The position numbers were made by a program, and so were the translations under genes. From positions 99,501 through 163,500 of the forward strand of contig NZ_FNUB01000004.1 of NCBI RefSeq assembly GCF_900105985.1: 64,000 bases of DNA, in the 5' to 3' direction. Source of the stretch: Tenacibaculum sp. MAR_2010_89 (GTDB lineage: Bacteria > Bacteroidota > Bacteroidia > Flavobacteriales > Flavobacteriaceae). Each line of letters opens with the position of its first letter. The stretch's first letter is position 1. The notes beneath the pieces are model-generated. The model was not told where the DNA came from, made no database searches, and saw nothing but the letters and a program-made list of their open reading frames with translations. This document shows positions 8,305 through 17,054 of the stretch, piece by piece.

Positions 8305-9867
8305 ATGGGTAAAAAAATTTTTATTCTTATTGTTGTTTTAATGAGCATCTCATTAATAGGAATTATATCCGTACAAGTATACTGGATAAAAGACGCTATT
8401 AAAAATAAACGACAACAATTTGAAAACGATGTAACAATTTCTCTAGCGAGAACATCTGAACGGATTAAAGAACGTGAAGAAAATGAAGCTTACAATGAAT
8501 ATAGTAAATTTTTAGAAACTGATAGATACAGAACAGACGCGGAAGTAAAGAATTTCCTATTTAAACAGATAGATACAACGGGTAATAAAAGCTTTATTTT
8601 CGGAACTTACGTTGAAGAGAATTACAAAATACCTACTGGGTTTTCTGTAAATGATTCAACTTTTATAAAAAAAATAACTGGGAAACAAGATTTTTTATTT
8701 GTTCAATCTATAAACTCTAAAAATGATTTTTCAGCTAATTATAATGAAAAACGTTTTTCTTCATACAAAAGATATGATAATTGGGATAAATTACAATATT
8801 CTGAAATGTTTAAACAAAGAAAACGTTTTTATCCCATACACAAAAGAGTTAGTAATAAAGAACTAAATAACACATTAAAAGAAGAGCTAAGTAAACGAAA
8901 TATAACTCAAAATTTCAAATATGGAGTATATGAAGACGGATTTGCAACCCCTTTAAAATCAGGTTATTTTAACATTCAACCAAATGATAACTTTTACTAT
9001 CCCCTTTTAGAAGATGAAAACGGAAACAGTAAATATAAGTTATATATAAAATTTCCTGATAAAGAAAAAAACATGTTATCAGGCATGATGAAAATTTTAT
9101 TATTGTCATTATTGTTTATTGGTATAATTATTGCGGCGTTTTCAACTTCGTTATATCAATTGGTAAGACAAAAAAAGATTTCAGAAATAAAGACTGATTT
9201 TATAAATAATATGACTCACGAATTTAAAACACCTATTGCTACTATTAATTTAGCTTTAGATGCCATTAAAAACCCAAAAATCATTAATGATGAAAGCAAG
9301 GTTAAAAGGTATGTACAAATGATTCGTGACGAAAATAAACGCATGCATGGACAAGTTGAAAATGTGTTACGAATTTCGAGGCTAGAAAAAAATCAGCTAG
9401 ATATTAGTAAGGATGCTGTTGACATTCACGACATTGTAGACGAAGCTATTGAACATATACAATTATTAGTTAATAGTAAAAATGGTGTTGTAAAAACTCA
9501 TTATAAAGCTATATCAACTGAAGTCCTAGGAAATCAATTTCATTTAACAAATGTATTGGTTAACATACTTGAAAATGCAGTTAAGTATTCAGAAAATTCA
9601 CCAAAAATTGATGTTTTTACTGAAAGCACAAATAAAAATTTTATTTTAAAGATAAAAGACGAAGGAATTGGAATGAGTAAAAATGCTCAAAAATATGTTT
9701 TCGATAAATTTTATAGAGAGCATAAAGGAAATATTCACAATGTAAAAGGTCATGGTTTAGGGTTAGCTTATGTTAAAGAGATAATTGATAGCCACCAAGG
9801 TACCGTTTATGTTGAGAGTGAAAAAAGTAAAGGAAGTACGTTTACAGTAAAATTACCATTAATATAA
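8305..9867 (+). CDS. Membrane sensor histidine kinase (RprX-like)
   Basis: A 520-residue sensor kinase with TM1 at residues about 5-25, a ~235-residue periplasmic sensor region with no recognisable domain, TM2 at about 260-280, a HisKA domain with phospho-acceptor His near 305 (MTHEFKTPIA), and a HATPase_c domain: N-box NVLVNILENAVKYSE (~415), G1 DEGIGMS (~452), G2 GHGLGLAYV (~482). It is followed after 14 bases by its cognate OmpR-type regulator. The architecture resembles RprX of Bacteroides; the signal sensed is unknown. A TATTTTTG -7-like box lies at 8293-8300, almost touching the ATG. Confidence 0.85.
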   Translation: MGKKIFILIVVLMSISLIGIISVQVYWIKDAIKNKRQQFENDVTISLARTSERIKEREENEAYNEYSKFLETDRYRTDAEVKNFLFKQIDTTGNKSFIFGTYVEENYKIPTGFSVNDSTFIKKITGKQDFLFVQSINSKNDFSANYNEKRFSSYKRYDNWDKLQYSEMFKQRKRFYPIHKRVSNKELNNTLKEELSKRNITQNFKYGVYEDGFATPLKSGYFNIQPNDNFYYPLLEDENGNSKYKLYIKFPDKEKNMLSGMMKILLLSLLFIGIIIAAFSTSLYQLVRQKKISEIKTDFINNMTHEFKTPIATINLALDAIKNPKIINDESKVKRYVQMIRDENKRMHGQVENVLRISRLEKNQLDISKDAVDIHDIVDEAIEHIQLLVNSKNGVVKTHYKAISTEVLGNQFHLTNVLVNILENAVKYSENSPKIDVFTESTNKNFILKIKDEGIGMSKNAQKYVFDKFYREHKGNIHNVKGHGLGLAYVKEIIDSHQGTVYVESEKSKGSTFTVKLPLI

Positions 9868-9881
9868 AATGAAAGGATACA

Positions 9882-10580
9882 ATGGGAAGTAAAAAAATTC
9901 TATTAGTAGAAGACGATCCAAATTTTGGAACCGTTCTTAAAGATTATTTAGCCCTTAACGATTACAATGTAACTCACGCTAAGGATGGAATTGACGGATT
10001 AATAATGTTTAAAAATGCAGAGTATGATTTGTGTATTTTAGATGTTATGATGCCTAGAAAAGATGGATTTTCTTTAGCAGAAGATATTCGTACAACGAAT
10101 AAAGAAATTCCTATTATTTTTTTAACAGCAAAAACATTAAAAGAAGATGTTTTAAGAGGTTATCAAGTGGGGGCTGATGATTACTTAAATAAACCTTTTG
10201 ATTCAGAAGTTTTATTGCATAAAATAAAGGCAATATTACAACGTAAAGAAAATGAAAAGTCAACAGAAAGTGAAGAATTTGAATTTAAGATTGGTAAATT
10301 TGACTTTAACTCAAAACTTCGTCATTTAATTTTCAATCAAGGTGAAGCGCAGAAACTATCGCCTAAAGAAAGTAAACTTCTTAGAATGTTAGCTATTCAT
10401 AAAAATGATTTAATGCCTAGAGAATTAGCATTAACTAAAATATGGAGAGATGATAATTATTTCACATCACGAAGTATGGATGTATATATTGCTAAACTTA
10501 GAAAGTATCTAAAAAGTGATGAACATGTTGAAATATTAAATATTCATGGTGAAGGTTTTAGGTTAATAGATAAATCATAA
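9882..10580 (+). CDS. OmpR-family response regulator (RprY-like)
   Basis: A 232-residue DNA-binding response regulator. The receiver domain (residues 1-120) has acidic residues near the start (LLVEDD), phospho-acceptor Asp near 53 (CILDVMMPRKDG), and the conserved lysine near 104 (LNKPFDS). The C-terminal winged helix (about 133-230) contains LSPKESKLLRML and SRSMDVYIAKLRKYL. It is co-transcribed with the kinase just upstream and followed by a strong terminator. It may bind the tandem repeat at 8217-8238 to control its own operon (inference). Confidence 0.9.
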   Translation: MGSKKILLVEDDPNFGTVLKDYLALNDYNVTHAKDGIDGLIMFKNAEYDLCILDVMMPRKDGFSLAEDIRTTNKEIPIIFLTAKTLKEDVLRGYQVGADDYLNKPFDSEVLLHKIKAILQRKENEKSTESEEFEFKIGKFDFNSKLRHLIFNQGEAQKLSPKESKLLRMLAIHKNDLMPRELALTKIWRDDNYFTSRSMDVYIAKLRKYLKSDEHVEILNIHGEGFRLIDKS

Positions 10581-10599
10581 CTTTTCACAAAGAAAATAA

Positions 10600-10633
10600 A
10601 AAAAGCTTCCTTATATTAGGAAGCTTTTTTATT
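10600..10633 (+). terminator. Terminator after the kinase/regulator operon
   Basis: AAAAGCTTCC (10601-10610) pairs with GGAAGCTTTT (10619-10628) across TTATATTA, followed by TTATTT. Confidence 0.85.
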
Positions 10634-10690
10634 TGTAACAAAAAACAATAATAATCGTCATATAATTATAACTAACAAAAACCAAACAAT

Positions 10691-11587
10691 TTGGAAACCA
10701 TCTTATCTATTAAAGATTTAAACAAAAATTACGGAAAAATACAAGCCGTTAAAAATTTATCTTTTGATATTATAAAAGGTAACATTTATGGTATTTTAGG
10801 TCCTAACGGAAGTGGAAAATCAACAACTTTAGGTATTATACTAAATGTAGTAAATAGAACTTCAGGATCATTTAGCTGGTTTAATGGCAACATATCTACA
10901 CACAAAGCATTAAAAAAAGTTGGAGCTATTATAGAGCGCCCTAATTTTTACCCATATATGACTGCCCGTCAAAATTTACAATTGATTTGCCAAATAAAGG
11001 GTGTTTCCTATGATAAAATAAATGACACCTTAGAAACTGTAAATTTATTTGAGAGAAAAGATGATAAATTTAGGACATATTCATTAGGTATGAAGCAACG
11101 TTTAGCTATAGCATCAGCCTTATTAAATGATCCTGAAATATTAATTTTAGATGAACCTACTAACGGGCTAGACCCTCAAGGAATTCATGAAATTCGCCAA
11201 ATAATAAAAAAAATAGCCGAAAACGGAACCACCATATTACTAGCATCTCACCTACTTGATGAAGTAGAAAAAGTATGCACACACGTTATTGTTTTGCAGA
11301 AAGGAGAAAAATTATATAGCGGAAGAGTTGAAACAATGGTTGCCTCTAATGGTATTATAGAAATTAAAACAGAAGAAAATATTGAAAACACTATAAATGT
11401 TCTTAAAAACTACCATGAAACTGCAAGTGTTAATGTAGATGGAGATTTGATTATTGTTCAACTAGAGAATGATATTTCTTCAGCGACTCTTAATAAATAT
11501 TTATTTGAGAATAACATAACTATATCTCACCTTGTAAAACGCAAGCCTAGCTTAGAACAACAGTTTCTAGATTTAACCAACAACTAA
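10691..11587 (+). CDS. ABC-2 type transporter, ATP-binding protein
   Basis: A 298-residue ATPase of the BcrA/CcmA-like group, starting at TTG (METILSIKDLNK). Walker A GPNGSGKST is at residues about 37-45, the signature is the variant SLGMKQRLAIA (about 130, as usual for this group), Walker B is ILILDEPTNGLDPQG (about 151), and the H-loop is ASHLLDEVEKV. A ~80-residue C-terminal extension follows. It is paired with the permease gene 16 bases downstream. Substrate unknown; antimicrobial or lipid export is a guess from family. Confidence 0.88.
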   Translation: METILSIKDLNKNYGKIQAVKNLSFDIIKGNIYGILGPNGSGKSTTLGIILNVVNRTSGSFSWFNGNISTHKALKKVGAIIERPNFYPYMTARQNLQLICQIKGVSYDKINDTLETVNLFERKDDKFRTYSLGMKQRLAIASALLNDPEILILDEPTNGLDPQGIHEIRQIIKKIAENGTTILLASHLLDEVEKVCTHVIVLQKGEKLYSGRVETMVASNGIIEIKTEENIENTINVLKNYHETASVNVDGDLIIVQLENDISSATLNKYLFENNITISHLVKRKPSLEQQFLDLTNN

Positions 11588-11603
11588 AACAAACCATCTA
11601 CAT

Positions 11604-12440
11604 ATGTTTCGTCTTTTAAACATTGAATTTCATAAATTAAAACATAACAAAGCCAGTAGAGTATTATCTATTATTTATTTTGGCTTACTAACCTCTATTG
11701 CTCTAATAGCTGCTATAAAATTTAATATCGGTACTTTCAAGCTTCATTTAGCTGAGCAAGGAATTTTTAACTTCCCATATATCTGGCACTTTAATACTTT
11801 TACTGCTTCAATATTCAAATTTTTTCTATTACTCGTTATCGTTTCAATGATGGCTAATGAATATAGCTATAAAACGCTAAAACAAAATCTTATAGATGGT
11901 TTAAGCAAAAAAGAGTTTATTCTTTCAAAATTCTATGCTGTTGTAACTTTTGCCTTTATTTCTACTATTTTTGTTTTTATTGTTTCTATTGTTTTAGGAT
12001 TAATTTATTCTGATTTCAATGAACTTTCTATCATTTTTTCAGATTTAGAGTACTTGGTTGCTTTCTTTGTTAAATTGGTTGGTTTTTTCTCTTTTGGATT
12101 ATTCTTGGGGATTTTGATAAAAAGATCCGCTTTTGCAGTCGGAGCTATGATTGTTTGGTATTTAACAGAATGGTTAATTTATGGTGTTTTAGGCTGGAAA
12201 GTTGTTTCTAACTGGGATACAGCTCAAAGCATTAAGAATTTCTTACCACTAGAGTCTATGCAAAATCTTATAATTGAACCAGGTTCAAGATTAGGTGCTG
12301 TAAAATCTATCGCAAGTCAAATAGGGCAAAACTTCACAAAAGATTACTCTGTTAGCTTCACAAATATTTTAATTGTACTGGCATGGAGTGGTATTTTTAT
12401 CTATGCTTCGTTCATTTTGTTAAAAAAACGGGATTTATAG
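11604..12440 (+). CDS. ABC-2 type transporter, permease
   Basis: A 278-residue integral membrane protein with about six hydrophobic segments (near residues 20-40, 70-90, 105-135, 150-170, 175-195, 250-272) and a short positively charged end KKRDL. It follows its ATPase after 16 bases. The N-terminal LLNIEFHKLKHNKASRVL is typical for bacteroidotal ABC-2 permeases of the bacitracin/Nos type. Substrate unknown. Confidence 0.82.
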   Translation: MFRLLNIEFHKLKHNKASRVLSIIYFGLLTSIALIAAIKFNIGTFKLHLAEQGIFNFPYIWHFNTFTASIFKFFLLLVIVSMMANEYSYKTLKQNLIDGLSKKEFILSKFYAVVTFAFISTIFVFIVSIVLGLIYSDFNELSIIFSDLEYLVAFFVKLVGFFSFGLFLGILIKRSAFAVGAMIVWYLTEWLIYGVLGWKVVSNWDTAQSIKNFLPLESMQNLIIEPGSRLGAVKSIASQIGQNFTKDYSVSFTNILIVLAWSGIFIYASFILLKKRDL

Positions 12441-12489
12441 AGGGTTTTAAGTAACTTAGTTGTTATATATTAGCAAGAAATTATTTAGA

Positions 12490-15400
12490 ATGAAAAAACT
12501 ACTTATCCTATTTACATTTTTAACTACTTTTTTAACATATTCACAAAAAGAAGCTAATATTTGGTATTTTGGTGAAAACGCCGGATTAGATTTTAATACT
12601 ACACCACCTACTGCTGTTACTAACGGTGCTTTGAGCACATTAGAAGGATGTTCTTCTTTTGCTGATGCAAGCGGGAAATTATTATTTTATTCTGACGGAA
12701 TAACCGTATGGGATAAAAATCATGCTATTATGAAATATAGTACTGGTAACCTTGCTAATGATTTAAAAGGTAACCCATCTAGTAGTCAGTCAGGTATGAT
12801 TATACCCAAACCAAATTCAGCAAATATTTATTATTTATTTACTGTTGATGATGGCCCTGTTATTGATTTCACAACTGGTTCTGTTATTGACCCTGGAAAA
12901 GGGTTTAATGTATATACGATTGATATGTCATTAAACGGTGGTAATGGTGAAGTAACTGGGCCTGGAAGGGATTTGTCTGTTGGTAAATTTAATGATTTTA
13001 CCGAGAAAGTTGCTGCTGTAAGAGGAAGTGAATGTAATACCTTTTGGATTGTTTCAACAACCGACAATCAGTTTTACGCTTATAAAATTGATAAAAATGG
13101 TATTGGAGCTGCACCTGTAATATCTAATATAAGTAATAACTTAACAAGAAGAGGTTACCTTAAACTATCTCCTGACGGAACTAAATTAGCTATTGCTAAT
13201 CAAGGTAACAGACAAGCTTTATTATATTCTTTTAATAATACTACTGGACAAGTTTCAAATGATGGGGTTATCCTTACTACCAATTTTGATGGTCAGCCTT
13301 ATGGTGTTGAATTTTCAAGAAGTTCTAAAAAACTATACATATCAACAACAAGTGCTTTTACTGATAATTTATCATCTCCTAGTACCTATACTCTTTTTCA
13401 ATTTGATTTAACTCAAACTAATATACCTGGCTCTAAACAAAGAATACATCAACAAAATGGTTTTAGAGGAGCTCTTCAATTAGCAGGTAATGGAAAAATA
13501 TATGCTACTATTCCGCAAACATATAGTAATCCTTTAGGTTTTGCTACTCATTTAGATGTTATTGAAAATCCAGATGCTGCTGCAGCTGATGTAACTTTCA
13601 CTAAAGATGCTATAGATTTAAAAGGGAAAAAATCTACTCAAGGTTTACCTCCTTTCATTTCATCATTACTTTTACCTATAGAAATTAAAGACCAAGTAAC
13701 AGGTACTCCTGTAAATGACAAAACATTACAGTTTTGTATTGGAGATACTAAAACTATAGCTCCTGATCCAGTAACAGGAAGTGGTATAACGTATGCTTGG
13801 ACTTTTAATAACGGTACAACTACCACAAATGTATCAAGTGCTATTTCTTTAAACTTAACTAATATCGCCCTTACAGATGCTGGTGAATATAAACTTATTG
13901 TTACATTAATTGATAAATGTGGAAATAAAGTAGAACAAGAAGGTATTTTTAAAGTTGAAGTTTATGAAGCTACATCTGCGACTAAACCTAGTGATATTAA
14001 TTTTTGTGATGTAGATAAAGATGGTTTAAATTCTTTTGATTTACAAAAAGACGTAACACCTCAAGTTCTTAATGGTCAAAGCGCAACTACTTTTGAAGTC
14101 GCTTATTTTTTATCTCAAGCTGATGCAGATAATAATGCTAATGCACTTACTAACCCTTATACAAACCCTACTCCATTTAGTAGCCAAACTATATATGCTA
14201 GAATGCATAACAAATCGGCACCAAATGCATGTTATGATGTAAAAACTTTTGCTCTTAATGTAACAGGTAAACCAACACCACAAACACCTGTAAACTACCA
14301 AGCTTGTGATGATACTGTTAGTGGTGGTGACATTGATGGTTTTTATAATAATTTTATTTTAAACACAAAAGACACTGAGGTATTAGGTAGTTTAAATCCT
14401 TTAACATATTCTGTTTCTTACCATAAAACACTAATTGGAGCTCAAACTGATAACACAACAGATGTTATTAATAAAAATACTCCTTACAGAAATGAAACAA
14501 TAAATAATCAAACTATTTATGTAAGAGTAGAAAACAACAGTAATAGTTTATGTAATGATTCTTCAGTTACTTTTAATCTTGTTGTTAATGCATTACCTAC
14601 AATTAATAATGTTGTTGAATTAAAACAATGTGATAATGATACTGATGCCTTTGCTGATTTTAATTTAGAAGAAGCTCGAAGTGATATATCAAGTAATTTC
14701 AATAATGAAGTTTTTGTTTTTTATGAATCATTAAATGATGCTCAAAACAATAATAATCCTATAACCACTCCTACTGTTTATAGAAACAAAACAGTTACTT
14801 CTGATAAAGTTTGGGCAACAATAACAAATACTAATGGCTGTAGAAGAATTTCTGAAGTAAACTTAACTGTATCTACAACTGGTATTCCTACAACATTTCA
14901 AAGAACTTTCAACACGTGTGATGATTTCTTAGATATTAATGGAAATAACAATATTAATAATAATGATACTGATGGTGTTTCTTCTTTTAATTTCAGTTCT
15001 ATAGATACTGAAATAAGAAATTTATTTACCGCTACTGGTCAAAAAATTAATGTTACTTATTATAGAAATGAAGCAGATGCTGCTGCAGAAAAAAATGCAA
15101 TCCCAGATATTTCTAATTATAGAAATATAGGCTATGCTAATACTCAAAACATATATGTCCGTGTAGATAGTGATCTAGATAATGATTGTTTAGGCTTTGG
15201 GCATCATATAACATTAAATGTAAACCCTACTCCAACTGCCAATATTGTTAGTGACATAGAACTATGTGACGATTTTGTAAGTGGTGCTTTTGATGATGGT
15301 GTAAATATTAATATTAACCTTAGAAATAAAGTTAGTGCAATATTAGGTACACAATCTCCATTAAATTATACAGTTACTTTTCATACAACTGCAGCAGATG

Positions 15401-17013
15401 CTAATTCTGGAGCGAATCCTATTTTAAATGATACTAGTTACACTAATACAACTAGAGATAAACAAACTATTTATGTTAGAGTTCGAAACAATGCAGCTAA
15501 CTGTTTTAATGATCATACTAAGTTTGATATTATAATACACCCTTTACCTACAATTTCTAATGCTATACCTAATCTAGAAGTTTGTGATGTACCAACAGCT
15601 AGCGATAGTGATTCTAGAAATAGAATAGCACAAAATATATCTTTAGGAGATAGAGATGTAGATGTTTTAAATGGAAGAGCTGCCAGTCAATACGATGTTA
15701 GCTACCATAAAACAAGACAAGATGCAATAGATGGTGTTAGACCTTTATCTAAAACTAATTATGCAAATGATCCAGCAACTACTAGCTTCCCTGCTAACCT
15801 TGCAAGTGATGATCCAGCTACAGAAATAGTTTTTATTAGCATTCTAAACAAAACTACTGGATGTAGATACGGAATAGCAACTCTTCAATTGGTTATTCAT
15901 CCTGAACCTAATATTCCTGTTAGTATTAATAATTATGTAGACTGTGATAATAATTCAGATGTAGCTAATGATGATACTAATGGAATTAATGGAGATATTA
16001 CATTAAAAAATAAAACTTCAGAAATTTTAACTAACTACCCTGTTGCTGACCATAATAAATTCTCAATAACTTTCCATGAAAGTTTAGCTGACGCTCAATC
16101 AGGAAGTAATTCTTTAAATGAAAATAAATATCAAAACACCTCGAACAATCAAACAATTTATGTTCGTGTAGTTAATAATCAAACTAAATGTGTACATGAT
16201 GATTTAACGTTTAATATAATTATTAATCCTTTACCTTTCTTCACTGTTGATTCACCTGTAATTGTTTGTTTAAACGCTCCACAAACTCGTTTAGAGCCAA
16301 TAAACCCAGTTGCCACCTATGATTATGAATGGGTAGTAAAAGGAAGCAGTACTGTTTTAAGTAGTGTAGCCTTTCTAGATGTTACAAAAGGAGGTACTTA
16401 TGTTGTTACTGCAACTATGAAAGATGGTACTGGATGTAAAAGAAGTAGAGAAATTATTGTAAATGAATCAATCAATCCAACTTTAAAAGAAGAGGATATT
16501 GTAATAGTTGATGACACCAATAATAATGGGTTAGATACCTACTCTATTAAAATAATTACTGAAAATAATAATCTAGGTATAGGTGATTATCAATTTGCTT
16601 TAGTAAATGAAAAAGGAGATCAAACTGCTTTTCAAGATGAAGCTATTTTTAAGAATATTACTGGAGGTATATATACAGTTCTTGTTAATGATAAAAATGG
16701 ATGTGTTCCTGATGCTACATTAGACGTTTCTGTTATTCAATACCCAAAATTCTTAACTCCAAATAATGATGGGTATAATGACACTTGGAAAATTAAAGGA
16801 GCTAATTCAAGCTTCTATCCATCAAGTAACATTTATGTTTTTGATAGATATGGTAAATCTGTAGCTATTATTCCTATAGATGGAGAAGGATGGGATGGCA
16901 CATACAATGGCAAGGTTCTTCCTTCAAATGATTACTGGTTTAAAATACAACTCGTTGATAGAAAAGGAAAAACACACTTACATAACGGGCATTTTTCTTT
17001 ACTAAGAAAATAA
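12490..17013 (+). CDS. T9SS type B sorting domain surface protein, multi-repeat
   Basis: A 1507-residue secreted protein. The ATG at 12490 was chosen over an upstream TTG because it gives a clean signal peptide (MKKLLILFTFLTTFLTYSQ). Residues about 20-400 look like a beta-propeller (NIWYFGENAGLDF, repeated SPDG-type turns). An Ig-like unit follows, then seven Cys-Asp modules of ~100-120 residues beginning near residues 503, 601, 710, 808, 924, 1029 and 1149, most ending in QTIYVRV plus an Asn-rich strand. The C-terminus FLTPNNDGYNDTWKI to the end is the type B (CHU_C, gliding-associated) sorting signal for type IX secretion. Probably a surface adhesin or sensor; ligand unknown. Its paralogue follows. 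Confidence 0.9.
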   Translation: MKKLLILFTFLTTFLTYSQKEANIWYFGENAGLDFNTTPPTAVTNGALSTLEGCSSFADASGKLLFYSDGITVWDKNHAIMKYSTGNLANDLKGNPSSSQSGMIIPKPNSANIYYLFTVDDGPVIDFTTGSVIDPGKGFNVYTIDMSLNGGNGEVTGPGRDLSVGKFNDFTEKVAAVRGSECNTFWIVSTTDNQFYAYKIDKNGIGAAPVISNISNNLTRRGYLKLSPDGTKLAIANQGNRQALLYSFNNTTGQVSNDGVILTTNFDGQPYGVEFSRSSKKLYISTTSAFTDNLSSPSTYTLFQFDLTQTNIPGSKQRIHQQNGFRGALQLAGNGKIYATIPQTYSNPLGFATHLDVIENPDAAAADVTFTKDAIDLKGKKSTQGLPPFISSLLLPIEIKDQVTGTPVNDKTLQFCIGDTKTIAPDPVTGSGITYAWTFNNGTTTTNVSSAISLNLTNIALTDAGEYKLIVTLIDKCGNKVEQEGIFKVEVYEATSATKPSDINFCDVDKDGLNSFDLQKDVTPQVLNGQSATTFEVAYFLSQADADNNANALTNPYTNPTPFSSQTIYARMHNKSAPNACYDVKTFALNVTGKPTPQTPVNYQACDDTVSGGDIDGFYNNFILNTKDTEVLGSLNPLTYSVSYHKTLIGAQTDNTTDVINKNTPYRNETINNQTIYVRVENNSNSLCNDSSVTFNLVVNALPTINNVVELKQCDNDTDAFADFNLEEARSDISSNFNNEVFVFYESLNDAQNNNNPITTPTVYRNKTVTSDKVWATITNTNGCRRISEVNLTVSTTGIPTTFQRTFNTCDDFLDINGNNNINNNDTDGVSSFNFSSIDTEIRNLFTATGQKINVTYYRNEADAAAEKNAIPDISNYRNIGYANTQNIYVRVDSDLDNDCLGFGHHITLNVNPTPTANIVSDIELCDDFVSGAFDDGVNININLRNKVSAILGTQSPLNYTVTFHTTAADANSGANPILNDTSYTNTTRDKQTIYVRVRNNAANCFNDHTKFDIIIHPLPTISNAIPNLEVCDVPTASDSDSRNRIAQNISLGDRDVDVLNGRAASQYDVSYHKTRQDAIDGVRPLSKTNYANDPATTSFPANLASDDPATEIVFISILNKTTGCRYGIATLQLVIHPEPNIPVSINNYVDCDNNSDVANDDTNGINGDITLKNKTSEILTNYPVADHNKFSITFHESLADAQSGSNSLNENKYQNTSNNQTIYVRVVNNQTKCVHDDLTFNIIINPLPFFTVDSPVIVCLNAPQTRLEPINPVATYDYEWVVKGSSTVLSSVAFLDVTKGGTYVVTATMKDGTGCKRSREIIVNESINPTLKEEDIVIVDDTNNNGLDTYSIKIITENNNLGIGDYQFALVNEKGDQTAFQDEAIFKNITGGIYTVLVNDKNGCVPDATLDVSVIQYPKFLTPNNDGYNDTWKIKGANSSFYPSSNIYVFDRYGKSVAIIPIDGEGWDGTYNGKVLPSNDYWFKIQLVDRKGKTHLHNGHFSLLRK

Positions 17014-17019
17014 TTATTA

Positions 17020-17050
17020 AATTAGCTGGTGGAGTTTTCACCAGCTAATT
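17020..17050 (+). terminator. Hairpin between the two T9SS paralogues
   Basis: AATTAGCTGGTG (17020-17031) and CACCAGCTAATT (17039-17050) form a perfect 12-bp stem with a seven-base loop. There is almost no T-tract, and the next start codon lies only four bases after the stem, so it may be an attenuator or translation-control hairpin rather than a plain terminator. Confidence 0.6.
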
Positions 17051-17054
17051 TGTT

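Noticed and set aside
12460..12489. Upstream TTG start for the first T9SS protein
   Set aside because: The ATG at 12490 gives a textbook signal peptide; the extra residues would place charged sequence ahead of it.
13193..14702. Several short frames within the first T9SS gene
   Set aside because: All overlap the intact 1507-codon reading frame with its clear domain order.
12490..17013. CRISPR-like repetition
   Set aside because: Repeats are protein-level modules of about 100 residues, diverged in DNA, not short identical repeats with spacers.
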